A stretch of DNA of 64,000 nt from Desulfovibrio inopinatus DSM 10711 (lineage in GTDB: Bacteria > Desulfobacterota > Desulfovibrionia > Desulfovibrionales > Desulfovibrionaceae). Location of the stretch: positions 62,001 through 126,000 of the forward strand of contig NZ_AUBP01000005.1 of the NCBI RefSeq assembly GCF_000429305.1, read 5' to 3'. Positions 8,403-16,094 of the stretch are shown here, piece by piece. The notes beneath the pieces are model-generated. The model searched no databases, was not told the origin of the DNA, and saw only the letters and a program-made list of their open reading frames with translations. Within the stretch, counting starts at the first letter, position 1. Each line of letters starts with the position of its first letter. Position numbers and translations under genes: made by a program.

Positions 8403-10007
8403 TTATACACTCAATGCAGAGCTTTTATGCTGCTTCATGCCGAGCCAAATATCGAACAAGACACGAGAAACAAAAATTGCCGTAAACATGGAGGCAATCG
8501 TGCCTAAAATAAGTGTCACGGCAAAACCACGAATAGGACCAGTTCCATATTCATACAAGACAAGCGCAGCAATGACCGTTGTGATGTTCGCATCAAGAAT
8601 TGTCAACGTAGCGCGGCTATAGCCTTCCTGCACCGCAGCACGGGTGGTCAACCCGCGCCGCACCTCTTCACGAATACGTTCGAAGATGAGGACGTTGGCA
8701 TCGACCGCCATACCAATGGTCAAAATGATACCAGCGATGCCGGGTAATGTCAGCGTTGCGCCGAATGCAGCCAGGCCGGCAGTAATAAGAATGATATTCA
8801 AAATGAGGGCAACGTCAGCCACAATTCCCGCAAACCGATAGTAAATAACCATGAAAATAACAACGAAGCTAAATCCGACGAGTGCCGAATAGACACCCTT
8901 TTCAATGGATTCTTGTCCAAGGGAAGGACCGACACTGCGCTGTTCAAGCACATTGACGGGTGCAGGCAACGCACCGGCGCGAAGCACAATCGCCAAGTCA
9001 CGGGCTTCTTCCGTTGTGAAGTGCCCGGTAATACTGGCTCTACCGCCTGCGATTTTTTCTTGAATGACCGGAGCGGAATAGACTTTTCCGTCAAGTACAA
9101 TAGCCATCCGTTTCTTAACATTGTCTCCGGTAACACGCTCAAAAAGCCGCGCTCCACGGGGACTAAACGTCAAAGAAACATAGGCTTGGTTCGACTGATC
9201 GAAACCGACATTCGCATCGGAAATATATTCACCGGTCATGACCGTATCCTTATCCAGGACAATCGGTCGATCCGTCGTGGTACCATCCAAATTTCGTGTA
9301 ACAATGGCCGACAATTCGGTGCCGGGAGGAAGCAAACCTTTCTGCGCTTTGGCGAGATCGACCTTATCGTTGACAATCTTGAATTCAAGGTGGGCGGTTT
9401 TGCCTATAATCTCAATTGCACGCTGCGGGTCTTGCAGGCCAGGCAATTGAACCTGAATACGATTGCCTTCCTGACGGCGAATATCCGGCTCCGCAACTCC
9501 GAACTGGTCGATACGGTTCCGGATCGTCTTGATGGCCTGGTCCACAGCCAAATCAGCGACATATCGCCGATAGGTCGGGAGAAATTCAATTACATAACGC
9601 ATCCGGTTATCCGCTTCGGGTGTTGCTGAAACAACCTGAAGAATTTTACCGAAACGTTCTGTAATGGCCGTATCAAGCGCGCCTTTTTTGGAAGCATCGG
9701 TCAATAAAAAAGAGAGCGTGTCATCTTTCTGCGGGGTAAACCGGACCAAAGCAATGCCATCTTCTTTCGCTTGGTCTTTAATATCCTGCCCCATTTGAGA
9801 CAAAGAATTTTCCACAGCTTTGTCCACATCGACGCCGAGCGTCAAATGGATTCCTCCGCGTAAATCCAGTCCGAGATTGATTTCGTCCTCAGGTAAAACG
9901 GCCCCAAGCGACGAGTCACGAACCGCTTGAAACGACGGCAAGGTATACACAATTCCCAATACGGCGATCACAACAACAAGGGCGATGCGCCAACGCAAGC
10001 TCGACAT
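8403..10007 (-). CDS. secD: Protein translocase subunit SecD
   Basis: SecD uses the proton motive force to help pull proteins across the inner membrane after SecA/SecYEG. This 534-residue protein has the N-terminal membrane helix, DLRGGIHLTLGVDVD near residue 45, the periplasmic P1 region with GVAEPDIRRQEGNRIQVQLPG, and the C-terminal five-helix block with GIAGIILTIGMAVDANVLIFERIREE. The open frame continues to an ATG at 10028, but the ATG at 10007 follows AAGGAG and is preferred. It lies 164 bases after yajC, with a long hairpin between them. Unusually, no secF follows: a strong terminator comes directly after the stop. Confidence 0.96.
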   Translation of the reverse strand: MSSLRWRIALVVVIAVLGIVYTLPSFQAVRDSSLGAVLPEDEINLGLDLRGGIHLTLGVDVDKAVENSLSQMGQDIKDQAKEDGIALVRFTPQKDDTLSFLLTDASKKGALDTAITERFGKILQVVSATPEADNRMRYVIEFLPTYRRYVADLAVDQAIKTIRNRIDQFGVAEPDIRRQEGNRIQVQLPGLQDPQRAIEIIGKTAHLEFKIVNDKVDLAKAQKGLLPPGTELSAIVTRNLDGTTTDRPIVLDKDTVMTGEYISDANVGFDQSNQAYVSLTFSPRGARLFERVTGDNVKKRMAIVLDGKVYSAPVIQEKIAGGRASITGHFTTEEARDLAIVLRAGALPAPVNVLEQRSVGPSLGQESIEKGVYSALVGFSFVVIFMVIYYRFAGIVADVALILNIILITAGLAAFGATLTLPGIAGIILTIGMAVDANVLIFERIREEVRRGLTTRAAVQEGYSRATLTILDANITTVIAALVLYEYGTGPIRGFAVTLILGTIASMFTAIFVSRVLFDIWLGMKQHKSSALSV

Positions 10008-10065
10008 TTTAGCTCCTTCGCGGTGCATGAGGTGTCACGAACTGGAACACCGACATCAACGGCAA

Positions 10066-10108
10066 AACCAAGCGCTCTTCCGATCAAACGATTGGAGAGC
10101 GCTTGGTT
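10066..10108 (-). terminator. Long hairpin in the yajC-secD gap
   Basis: Thirteen perfectly paired bases (10066-10078 with 10096-10108) continue, after one bulged T, into six further pairs closing on an AAAC loop, so nearly the whole segment folds as one stem of about 19 pairs. On the minus strand it is followed by only TTTT then GCC, so it could be a leaky terminator, an attenuator or an mRNA processing or stability element controlling secD relative to yajC. Confidence 0.6.
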
Positions 10109-10171
10109 GATCACATGAGAAACACGCACTCCCATCAATGCGAGTGTGCGTGAAATGCCCGGCATGAGACC

Positions 10172-10597
10172 TTAGGAAGCGTCGTCTTCGGCAGCCTTGT
10201 CAGCAGATTCTTTGGCCGGTTCAGCAGGCGCTTCCACAGCTTTGGCTTTGGACTTCTTTCCACGCTGCTCTTTCGGCATGGAAGGTTTTTCGGCCAAACC
10301 GGAAACAAAATTGCGGTTGACATTTATCAGGTTGCCGTTTCCTACGTCAACCGACAAAACTTCATCGCTTACTTCCATAATGCGGCCATAGATTCCGCTG
10401 ACGATAATAAAGTCGCCTTTCTTCAGGCTCGACAGCGTTTGCTTATGTTCTTTGGCTTTTTTCTGCTGCGGACGAATAAGCAAAAAATAGAAAATGACAA
10501 ACATGAGAATAAGCGGCAACATTGACATAATCGGATTGCCTTGCTCGGCGCCACCCGGCGCCCCTCCCATGGCGTAAGCAACACTTTCAAAAAACAT
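10172..10597 (-). CDS. yajC: Preprotein translocase subunit YajC
   Basis: YajC is a small inner-membrane partner of SecDF. This 141-residue version has one membrane helix (LPLILMFVIFYFLLIRP near residues 27-43), then the family motif QQKKAKEHKQTLSSLKKGD and a beta-rich domain with VSGIYGRIMEV. The last 40 residues are an Ala/Glu/Lys-rich low-complexity tail ending in AAEDDAS, longer than in E. coli. The ATG at 10597 has a TAAGGAGG ribosome binding site. It starts 43 bases after the glutamate synthase GXGXG gene with no terminator between, so it is probably cotranscribed with that operon. Confidence 0.94.
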   Translation of the reverse strand: MFFESVAYAMGGAPGGAEQGNPIMSMLPLILMFVIFYFLLIRPQQKKAKEHKQTLSSLKKGDFIIVSGIYGRIMEVSDEVLSVDVGNGNLINVNRNFVSGLAEKPSMPKEQRGKKSKAKAVEAPAEPAKESADKAAEDDAS

Positions 10598-10640
10598 GAA
10601 TCCTCCTTAACGGTAATCACATATTTGGTTTGCAAACATC

Positions 10641-11399
10641 CTAAGTCGGAACATACAAATTGCCGTAGGGTCGATGCGAAAATGGCTTGATTCTGCAAAA
10701 TCCCTCGGCTCGAATTTCTTTGGCATCAACGTCAAATTCTTTGGCGAAATCATCAAGATGTTTCGCCAAAAAGGCAAGGTCATTTTCATCCGCAGACTCG
10801 GCGATAAGCCCTGGTCCGAGTTGATACGGATCGATTGTGCCTCGAACATAGATGACTCCGCCATGCATTCCCGTCCCAAGGCTCCGCCCGGCAAGGGGTG
10901 CGTTGGGATTGCCGGAATACATACCGAGTACAATAATGGCCCCTCCGGCCATGTACTCGCCAAGAAAATCACCGGCTTTGCCTCCTACCACGATGATCGG
11001 ACATTTTTCTTTATAGGCTTTCATGTGGATACCAACACGGTACCCGACATCGCCTCGTACAAAAATTCGTCCGCCCCGCATGGCATATCCGAGGACATCA
11101 CCAGCCAAACCATTGATGACGATGGTTCCGGCATCCATGGTATTTCCCACGCCGTCTTGAGCATTGCCTTCAACCCGAATAAACGGTCCAGCAAGAAAGG
11201 CACCCATATCTTGTCCAGGAACTCCACACAATCGGAATGACACGGCATCACCGGTTGCAGCCGCGGCAATATAGCGCTGACCGCAAACATTATCTATCTC
11301 GAAATGCGTCGTTCCCCGGGCCAAAGCCTCACGAACCTGTTCATTGAGTTGGCGATAGCCTATCCCATTGGCATTGATGCACAGAGTATCCATGGTCAT
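10641..11399 (-). CDS. Glutamate synthase GXGXG-domain subunit (archaeal type, domain 3)
   Basis: A 252-residue protein equal to the C-terminal beta-helix of the large glutamate synthase subunit. It shows the repeated G-x-x-G-x-x-x-G pattern (GAGTIVINGLAGDVLGYAMR, IVVGGKAGDFLGEYMAGG, GRSLGTGMHGG). In one-piece enzymes this domain is structural and helps form the ammonia tunnel between the amidotransferase and FMN sites. The ATG at 11399 directly follows the amidotransferase stop (TAGATG), with GGAGGGG as ribosome binding site inside the upstream gene. It is the last of the four glutamate synthase genes. Confidence 0.9.
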   Translation of the reverse strand: MTMDTLCINANGIGYRQLNEQVREALARGTTHFEIDNVCGQRYIAAAATGDAVSFRLCGVPGQDMGAFLAGPFIRVEGNAQDGVGNTMDAGTIVINGLAGDVLGYAMRGGRIFVRGDVGYRVGIHMKAYKEKCPIIVVGGKAGDFLGEYMAGGAIIVLGMYSGNPNAPLAGRSLGTGMHGGVIYVRGTIDPYQLGPGLIAESADENDLAFLAKHLDDFAKEFDVDAKEIRAEGFCRIKPFSHRPYGNLYVPT

Positions 11400-12491
11400 C
11401 TACCCCTCCACTTCCACAATGACGGGTTCACCGGCTTTCGGATTGAACACACGATCCAGATCGGGTTGAACATCGCGAATGGAACTTTCTTCACTCGACA
11501 TAAATACCCGATCTCCCTGCTCTCCGATAACGAGCGGTCGCAGTTTGATCCGATCATTCAGTCCCATCAGCGATGTCGAATCCGCCACCAAAATGGCGAA
11601 GGGGCCGTTGAGCATGGCCGATCCGTAAACAGAACGCAAGGCCGTAAATGCGTTTTTTTGTGGTTCGGGCATACGGTCTATCTCATCCCAAAACGGCGGC
11701 GCAAAGACCCAGGCTGCTTCACGTCGCGTCAGCCCATGTTTTCGGACCAAAAGATCAAGAAGATACGCCACGACTTCCGTATCGGTCATCAGTGTACATT
11801 CATAATCGTGCTCGCACAGATACCGTTTATTGATACCGTAGGACGAGATTTCACCATTATGAACAATAGACCAATCCAGGATGGTGAACGGATGAGCCCC
11901 GCCCCACCACCCCGGTGAATTGGTGGGAAAACGATTGTGTCCGGTCCAAAGATATGCACTATACTCATCCAGCCGGAAAAACTCGGCAATGTCTTCGGGA
12001 AATCCCACGCCTTTGAAGGCTCCCATATTTTTCCCCGAGGACAATACAAATGCTCCTGTGCGCGTATTGATGTGCATGACTACAGCAACAATATAATCTT
12101 CTTCGCTCAGCTCCACCCATTCCGGCCGTCTCTCCGGCATACTTAAAAAAAAACGCCAGACCAACGGGGGGGTGGCGATCGCCAAAGTTTTCCGTGTCGG
12201 GATAGGCTGCGATTCATGAATTCTAAAGAAATGCTTTAAGATTTCTTCAGCTTGATCGAGTCCATGTTGATCATCGGCCATAAGATGAAACGCATACATT
12301 CCAGCAAGTTCAGGATAAATTCCATAGGCTGCAAACCCACCCCCAAGCCCATTACCACGATCATGCATGGTACACATGGCTTGTATGGGCATAGAGCCCG
12401 GAATACGATTCTTTTTCTTATCGATGACACCAAAGACACCACAACCGGCGATGTCTTTTTGAAAGTCGTAATCACGAAGGGGAGCTTTCAT
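11400..12491 (-). CDS. Glutamate synthase glutamine amidotransferase subunit (archaeal type, domain 1)
   Basis: A 363-residue class II glutamine amidotransferase that releases ammonia from glutamine for the FMN subunit. The catalytic cysteine is in AGCGVFGV near residue 17, so unlike enzymes starting Met-Cys it would need removal of a propeptide of about 16 residues. Other class II features are MHDRGNGLGG, HNRFPTNSPGWWGGAHPF and VHNGEISSYGINK. The frame extends to a TTG at 12551, but ATG 12491 with GAGGAG upstream begins at the conserved region and is preferred. It sits between the ferredoxin and GXGXG genes. Confidence 0.9.
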   Translation of the reverse strand: MKAPLRDYDFQKDIAGCGVFGVIDKKKNRIPGSMPIQAMCTMHDRGNGLGGGFAAYGIYPELAGMYAFHLMADDQHGLDQAEEILKHFFRIHESQPIPTRKTLAIATPPLVWRFFLSMPERRPEWVELSEEDYIVAVVMHINTRTGAFVLSSGKNMGAFKGVGFPEDIAEFFRLDEYSAYLWTGHNRFPTNSPGWWGGAHPFTILDWSIVHNGEISSYGINKRYLCEHDYECTLMTDTEVVAYLLDLLVRKHGLTRREAAWVFAPPFWDEIDRMPEPQKNAFTALRSVYGSAMLNGPFAILVADSTSLMGLNDRIKLRPLVIGEQGDRVFMSSEESSIRDVQPDLDRVFNPKAGEPVIVEVEG

Positions 12492-12553
12492 GAGCGATCT
12501 TCTCCTCGCAGGCGTTGCAGGCCGAGATTCGGCGAAAGCATTACCATGCAATA

Positions 12554-13012
12554 TCAGTCTTTCTTTTTGGAACGATCCTCAAAGACAAGCGCCATGTTTG
12601 GGCATGCTTCAACGCATGCAGGAGTTTCTCGACCAGCACAGAGGTCACATTTGACAATACATTTCCGTGTGGGATGACGTTGGATAGCTCCGAAAGGACA
12701 CGCCATGAGACACGACCAGCACCCGACACATTTACTTGCATCATATTCGGTGCGTCCGGAGACGGGGTCTTTGGTCAAGGCACCGGAAATACATGTTGCG
12801 ACACATGCCGGTTCCTCGCAATGACGACAACTCAAAGCCACGCATACCGGGCCTTTGTGTACAACGTGCCGGCACGACTCAATCAACCCCTGTCGTCGCT
12901 CCTCACGCCAGGCGATAACGATATCGCCACTTTGAGAATGTGCTGTGACACAAGCGATTTCACACAGATGACACCCTATACAAACCTCTTTTATGGGATG
13001 GACTTTTTTCAT
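12554..13012 (-). CDS. 4Fe-4S ferredoxin-type subunit of the glutamate synthase cluster
   Basis: A 152-residue iron-sulfur protein of the DMSO-reductase B/HycB type. Cysteine groups are CIGCHLCEIAC near residue 10, CRHCEEPACVATC near 63, CVGCWSCLMACP near 96 and CDLCAGRETPACVEACP near 117, enough for four clusters. It probably supplies electrons to the FMN subunit in place of the beta subunit of bacterial NADPH-dependent enzymes, which is absent here. The frame runs up to 13057, but the ATG at 13012 follows GGGAAGG and starts 5 bases after the end of the FMN subunit gene. Confidence 0.87.
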   Translation of the reverse strand: MKKVHPIKEVCIGCHLCEIACVTAHSQSGDIVIAWREERRQGLIESCRHVVHKGPVCVALSCRHCEEPACVATCISGALTKDPVSGRTEYDASKCVGCWSCLMACPFGAIQRHPTRKCIVKCDLCAGRETPACVEACPNMALVFEDRSKKKD

Positions 13013-13016
13013 ACGT

Positions 13017-14540
13017 CTACCTTCCCGCCGGTTTGACACCGAGCGTATCAAGATCAACCTGGTTCAACCCCACGGCGCGCAGTTTTTCGCGATTCCCCCG
13101 CAGGCTTTCAATAGCATTAAGTCCCATGCCGCCGAGCATTTCTTCAATTTCATGTCCCCAGGCCCGTACCAGGTTGATCAATTTCTTTGTCGCCACATCC
13201 GGGTTCTGGCGCTTAGCCAATGAAGCCTCGTTCGTGGCAATACCCCACGGGCACTTTCCGGTATAACAACGCCCACAGAGCGTACATCCTACAGCCAAAA
13301 GCGCTGCCGTTCCGATATAGACAGCATCTGCACCAAGTGCGATGGCCTTGATGACATCGGCACTCGAACGAATGCCTCCCGCAGCGACAACGGAAGCATC
13401 GTTGCGAATCCCTTCGTCACGCAGACGTTGATCCACGACAGCCAATGCCAGTTCAATGGGAATACCGACATTGTCTCGCGTCATAGCCGGCGCGGCCCCG
13501 GTACCACCACGCATTCCGTCAATCGCTACAATATCGGCCCCAGCACGAACAATTCCCGACGCAATCGCTGCAACGTTATGAACCGCAGCAATTTTAACAC
13601 TGACCGGCACACGATATTGCGAGGCTTCTTTGAGCGCGTAAATAAGCTGATGGAGATCTTCAATGGAATAGATATCATGATGTGGTGCGGGAGAAATGGC
13701 GTCTGATCCAAGAGGAATCATGCGCGTCTGCGAAATCAAATCATTGATTTTTTCGCCGGGAAGATGCCCACCAATGCCTGGCTTGGCTCCTTGTCCAACT
13801 TTAATTTCTATAGCACACCCGGCATTGAGATATTCGCGATCGACACCAAAACGCCCTGAAGCCACCTGTACAATGGTATTCGGTCCGTATTCGTAGAGTG
13901 ATCGATGCAACCCCCCTTCACCCGTATTGTAAACCGTCCCAAGTTCCGTTGCCGCTCGCGCCATAGCTTTATGCAAATTGTAATTAATGGAGCCAAGCGA
14001 CATGGCTGAAAACATGATCGGCACTTCAAGTTGAATTTGCGGCTTCAATCTGGTTGTCAGTTTGGGGCCATTATCTGTACGCTCAAACGAAAGTCGCGTG
14101 GGTTTACTTCCAAGAAATGTGCGGAGCTCCATTGGTTCCCGCAACGGATCAATTGACGGGTTCGTCACCTGACTCGCATCGAGAAGAAGACTGTCGAAAT
14201 AAATGGGAATATCGACAGGACTCCCCATACCGGCCAACAGCACGCCTCCGGAGTTTGCCTGTTTGTAAACATTTTTAATGAAAACGGATCGCCATAAGGC
14301 GTTGGGTCGAAACGTGCTTGGATTTTCTCGAATTGTTAAACATTGGGTCGGACACAATGCAGCACAACGATGACAACCAATACATTTGGAATTGTCATGT
14401 CGGACGCATTGACGATTTTCGTCCCAATAATGTGCGCCATAGGAACATTGGCGAACACAGACCTGGCAATCAATGCATTCGTTGCGATCTCGTTCAATAC
14501 GAAAATCGTAAAACGTTTTATCTGAGGAAATAAATGCCAA
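13017..14540 (-). CDS. gltB: Glutamate synthase FMN-binding core subunit (archaeal type, domain 2)
   Basis: A 507-residue synthase core that reduces 2-oxoglutarate and ammonia to glutamate. Residues 20-70 carry two ferredoxin motifs (CIDCQVCVRQCSYGAHY and CIGCHRCAALCP), as in archaeal-type enzymes. The FMN barrel follows with MSAMSLGSINYNLHKAMARAA, GEGGLHRSLYEYG, KVGQGAKPGIGGHLPG and AIDGMRGGTGAAP; a further cysteine group CTLCGRCYTGKCPWG near residue 420 matches the 3Fe-4S site. It starts at TTG (14540) with AGAGGTGA eight bases upstream, and no in-frame ATG lies near. It heads the operon behind its own promoter and a GC-rich leader of about 165 bases. Confidence 0.93.
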   Translation of the reverse strand: MAFISSDKTFYDFRIERDRNECIDCQVCVRQCSYGAHYWDENRQCVRHDNSKCIGCHRCAALCPTQCLTIRENPSTFRPNALWRSVFIKNVYKQANSGGVLLAGMGSPVDIPIYFDSLLLDASQVTNPSIDPLREPMELRTFLGSKPTRLSFERTDNGPKLTTRLKPQIQLEVPIMFSAMSLGSINYNLHKAMARAATELGTVYNTGEGGLHRSLYEYGPNTIVQVASGRFGVDREYLNAGCAIEIKVGQGAKPGIGGHLPGEKINDLISQTRMIPLGSDAISPAPHHDIYSIEDLHQLIYALKEASQYRVPVSVKIAAVHNVAAIASGIVRAGADIVAIDGMRGGTGAAPAMTRDNVGIPIELALAVVDQRLRDEGIRNDASVVAAGGIRSSADVIKAIALGADAVYIGTAALLAVGCTLCGRCYTGKCPWGIATNEASLAKRQNPDVATKKLINLVRAWGHEIEEMLGGMGLNAIESLRGNREKLRAVGLNQVDLDTLGVKPAGR

Positions 14541-15029
14541 GGGGAGTCACCTCTCGTTTGAGCATTGAGCTGGAAGCGACGGACTTCAGAAAGGCGACAC
14601 CGGCCTGAAACGGGCCCAGCAGAAGGGAGTGGACAGAAACGAAATATAGGCCCTCTGGCCGACCGGCTCGACCCAAAGAGTCCCGGCCGTATGCAGACAG
14701 TGCGAGATAATAAAAAATACCTACGCCCTATCCCCATGTCAACGTCTGCCCGTTGGAAAGACCGAATTTTCAGCTTTTTTTCTGAAAAATGTAAAAAATA
14801 ACCCAATACATCTCTTAATATCTTTAGCTCTACAACAACGCACCACGGTAAATGACCCATTGTACTTGTAGTGCCTGGTATTCAAGATGGTTAGGAACGC
14901 ATTGAAATACGTACATATCGTATTGACAATCTCTAGCTGTTCAGGTGACAAATCATACAATATACTCTCTATTGAGGAAAAGAGGTGTTTTCCAACAAGT
15001 TTTGCAAGATTGTGAAGAGGAGCAGAAGT
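14541..15029. other. Divergent intergenic region between glutamate synthase and FecR operons
   Basis: No gene is supported in these 489 bases. The half nearest the glutamate synthase gene (14541-14707) is GC-rich with several short self-complementary runs (GGCC agag GGCC near 14650-14662; CTGGAAG with CTTCAG near 14570-14588), and would be the untranslated leader of that operon. The other half is AT-rich. On the plus strand TTGACA at 14923-14928 and TACAAT at 14956-14961 resemble promoter boxes but are 27 bases apart, too far for a standard pair. No known riboswitch consensus was recognised. Confidence 0.5.
14714..14742 (-). promoter_or_regulatory. Sigma70 promoter of the glutamate synthase operon
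   Basis: On the minus strand a perfect -35 TTGACA (complement of 14737-14742) is followed after 17 bases by TATTTT (complement of 14714-14719). Transcription would begin near 14707 and give a leader of about 165 bases before the TTG start. Confidence 0.6.
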
Positions 15030-15479
15030 ATGGAAGGGAAAATAATGAGAATTTTCATAACGAGCATCGTGCTTTTGGCTGCTTTGGCCACTTCGGCCTT
15101 AGCTCAAGATCATGTAGCCACGATGAAGGATGTGGCGGGCGATGTTGATGTGGAACGCAAAGGCACAACATTTGTTCCGGTTGTCGGGGACAAACTCCAA
15201 AAGGGTGACATCATCCGAACAAAAAGCGATGGTTCGGTTGGATTTACCTTTATTGATGGAACACGAATCGGCATGGGAGAATCGTCTGAAATGACGGTCG
15301 CACAGTATACATTCAACCCTCTGGAAAAACAGTACGCTTTTGATGTTTTCCTGAAAAAAGGTTCCGCCGTATACAGTTCGGGAAAACTCGGCAAACTGGA
15401 TCCGAAATCCGTTTCATTCCGTACACCCAAAGCGACGGTCGGTGTTCGAGGAACAAAATTTGTGGTCAAAGTTCAGTAG
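15030..15479 (+). CDS. FecR-domain periplasmic protein
   Basis: A 149-residue secreted protein. MEGKIMRIFITSIVL leads into LAALATSALAQ, a Sec signal peptide cleaved before about QDHVA. The mature part is a FecR domain: VAGDVDVERKGTTFVPVVGDKLQKGD, then GSVGFTFIDGTRIGMGESSEM, and the final VSFRTPKATVGVRGTKFVVKV, which is the usual end of the domain. The frame reaches back to 14985, but ATG 15030 has GAGGAG seven bases upstream; ATG 15045 is also possible. It starts an operon with an OmpA-like lipoprotein (5-base gap) and a CHASE2-HD-GYP protein. FecR domains in such sets are thought to bind polymers or partners in the envelope; the ligand is unknown. Confidence 0.88.
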   Translation: MEGKIMRIFITSIVLLAALATSALAQDHVATMKDVAGDVDVERKGTTFVPVVGDKLQKGDIIRTKSDGSVGFTFIDGTRIGMGESSEMTVAQYTFNPLEKQYAFDVFLKKGSAVYSSGKLGKLDPKSVSFRTPKATVGVRGTKFVVKVQ

Positions 15480-15484
15480 GGAGA

Positions 15485-16075
15485 ATGGATATGCGGATCA
15501 TTATGACACTGGTCATGGTATTGTTTCTGAGTGCGTGTGCGAAAACAACGGTCGTCTTGTTACCAGACGAGAACGGGACCGTAGGTGAAATTGAAGTTAC
15601 GGGCGCCCAAGCCTCGGAACATATCTCCACCGCAAACGGCTATACTGAAGTTGGAAGTTCAGAGCGTCCGGATGCAGTAAAAACGATGTCGACCGCCAAA
15701 ATAGAAAAGGTTTTCGGCGAAGCTCTCCAAGCAGAACCACAGCCTCCCATCAGTCGTTTACTCTATTTTTATTCAGACCAAACAACGCTCAAGCCGGAAT
15801 CTCTGAAGGAAATTCCGGGGATAGCCAAAGAAATCCTTGCCAAACCGGCTCCTGAAGTGAGCATCATCGGTCATTCGGACGCGATGGGGGAAAAAGATTA
15901 CAACTTGCAGCTCTCACTTCGTCGCGCCGAAACCGTGAAAGCATTGCTTATGAAAGATGGAGTCCCCGAAAAAAGCATGTACATCTTCAGTCATGGTGAA
16001 AACGACCCACTCATTCCAACAGCCGACGGTGTGTCCGAGCCGAAGAACAGGCGTGTGGAAGTTTTTATCCGTTAA
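15485..16075 (+). CDS. OmpA-family lipoprotein
   Basis: A 196-residue protein with a lipoprotein signal: MDMRIIMTLVMVLFLSAC, lipobox LSAC at 15-18. A spacer of about 65 residues leads to an OmpA C-terminal domain, seen in LLYFYSDQTTLKPES and the peptidoglycan-binding core IIGHSDAMGEKDYNLQLSLRR followed by A-x-x-V near residues 125-155, with the conserved Asp and Arg that hold diaminopimelate. It should be anchored in a membrane and grip the cell wall. Five bases after the FecR gene and 19 before the CHASE2-HD-GYP gene, so it is likely part of one envelope-sensing unit. Confidence 0.88.
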   Translation: MDMRIIMTLVMVLFLSACAKTTVVLLPDENGTVGEIEVTGAQASEHISTANGYTEVGSSERPDAVKTMSTAKIEKVFGEALQAEPQPPISRLLYFYSDQTTLKPESLKEIPGIAKEILAKPAPEVSIIGHSDAMGEKDYNLQLSLRRAETVKALLMKDGVPEKSMYIFSHGENDPLIPTADGVSEPKNRRVEVFIR

Positions 16076-16094
16076 GTAATTCAGAAGTCACGCT

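Noticed and set aside
14336-14860. 174-residue minus-strand open frame overlapping the glutamate synthase start
   Set aside because: It lies in another frame over the ferredoxin motifs of the core subunit, has irregular Cys/Ser-rich content and no ribosome binding site.
14923-14961. Promoter TTGACA...TACAAT for the FecR operon
   Set aside because: The two boxes are 27 bases apart; neither has a suitable partner at 16-18 bases, so only the intergenic entry mentions them.
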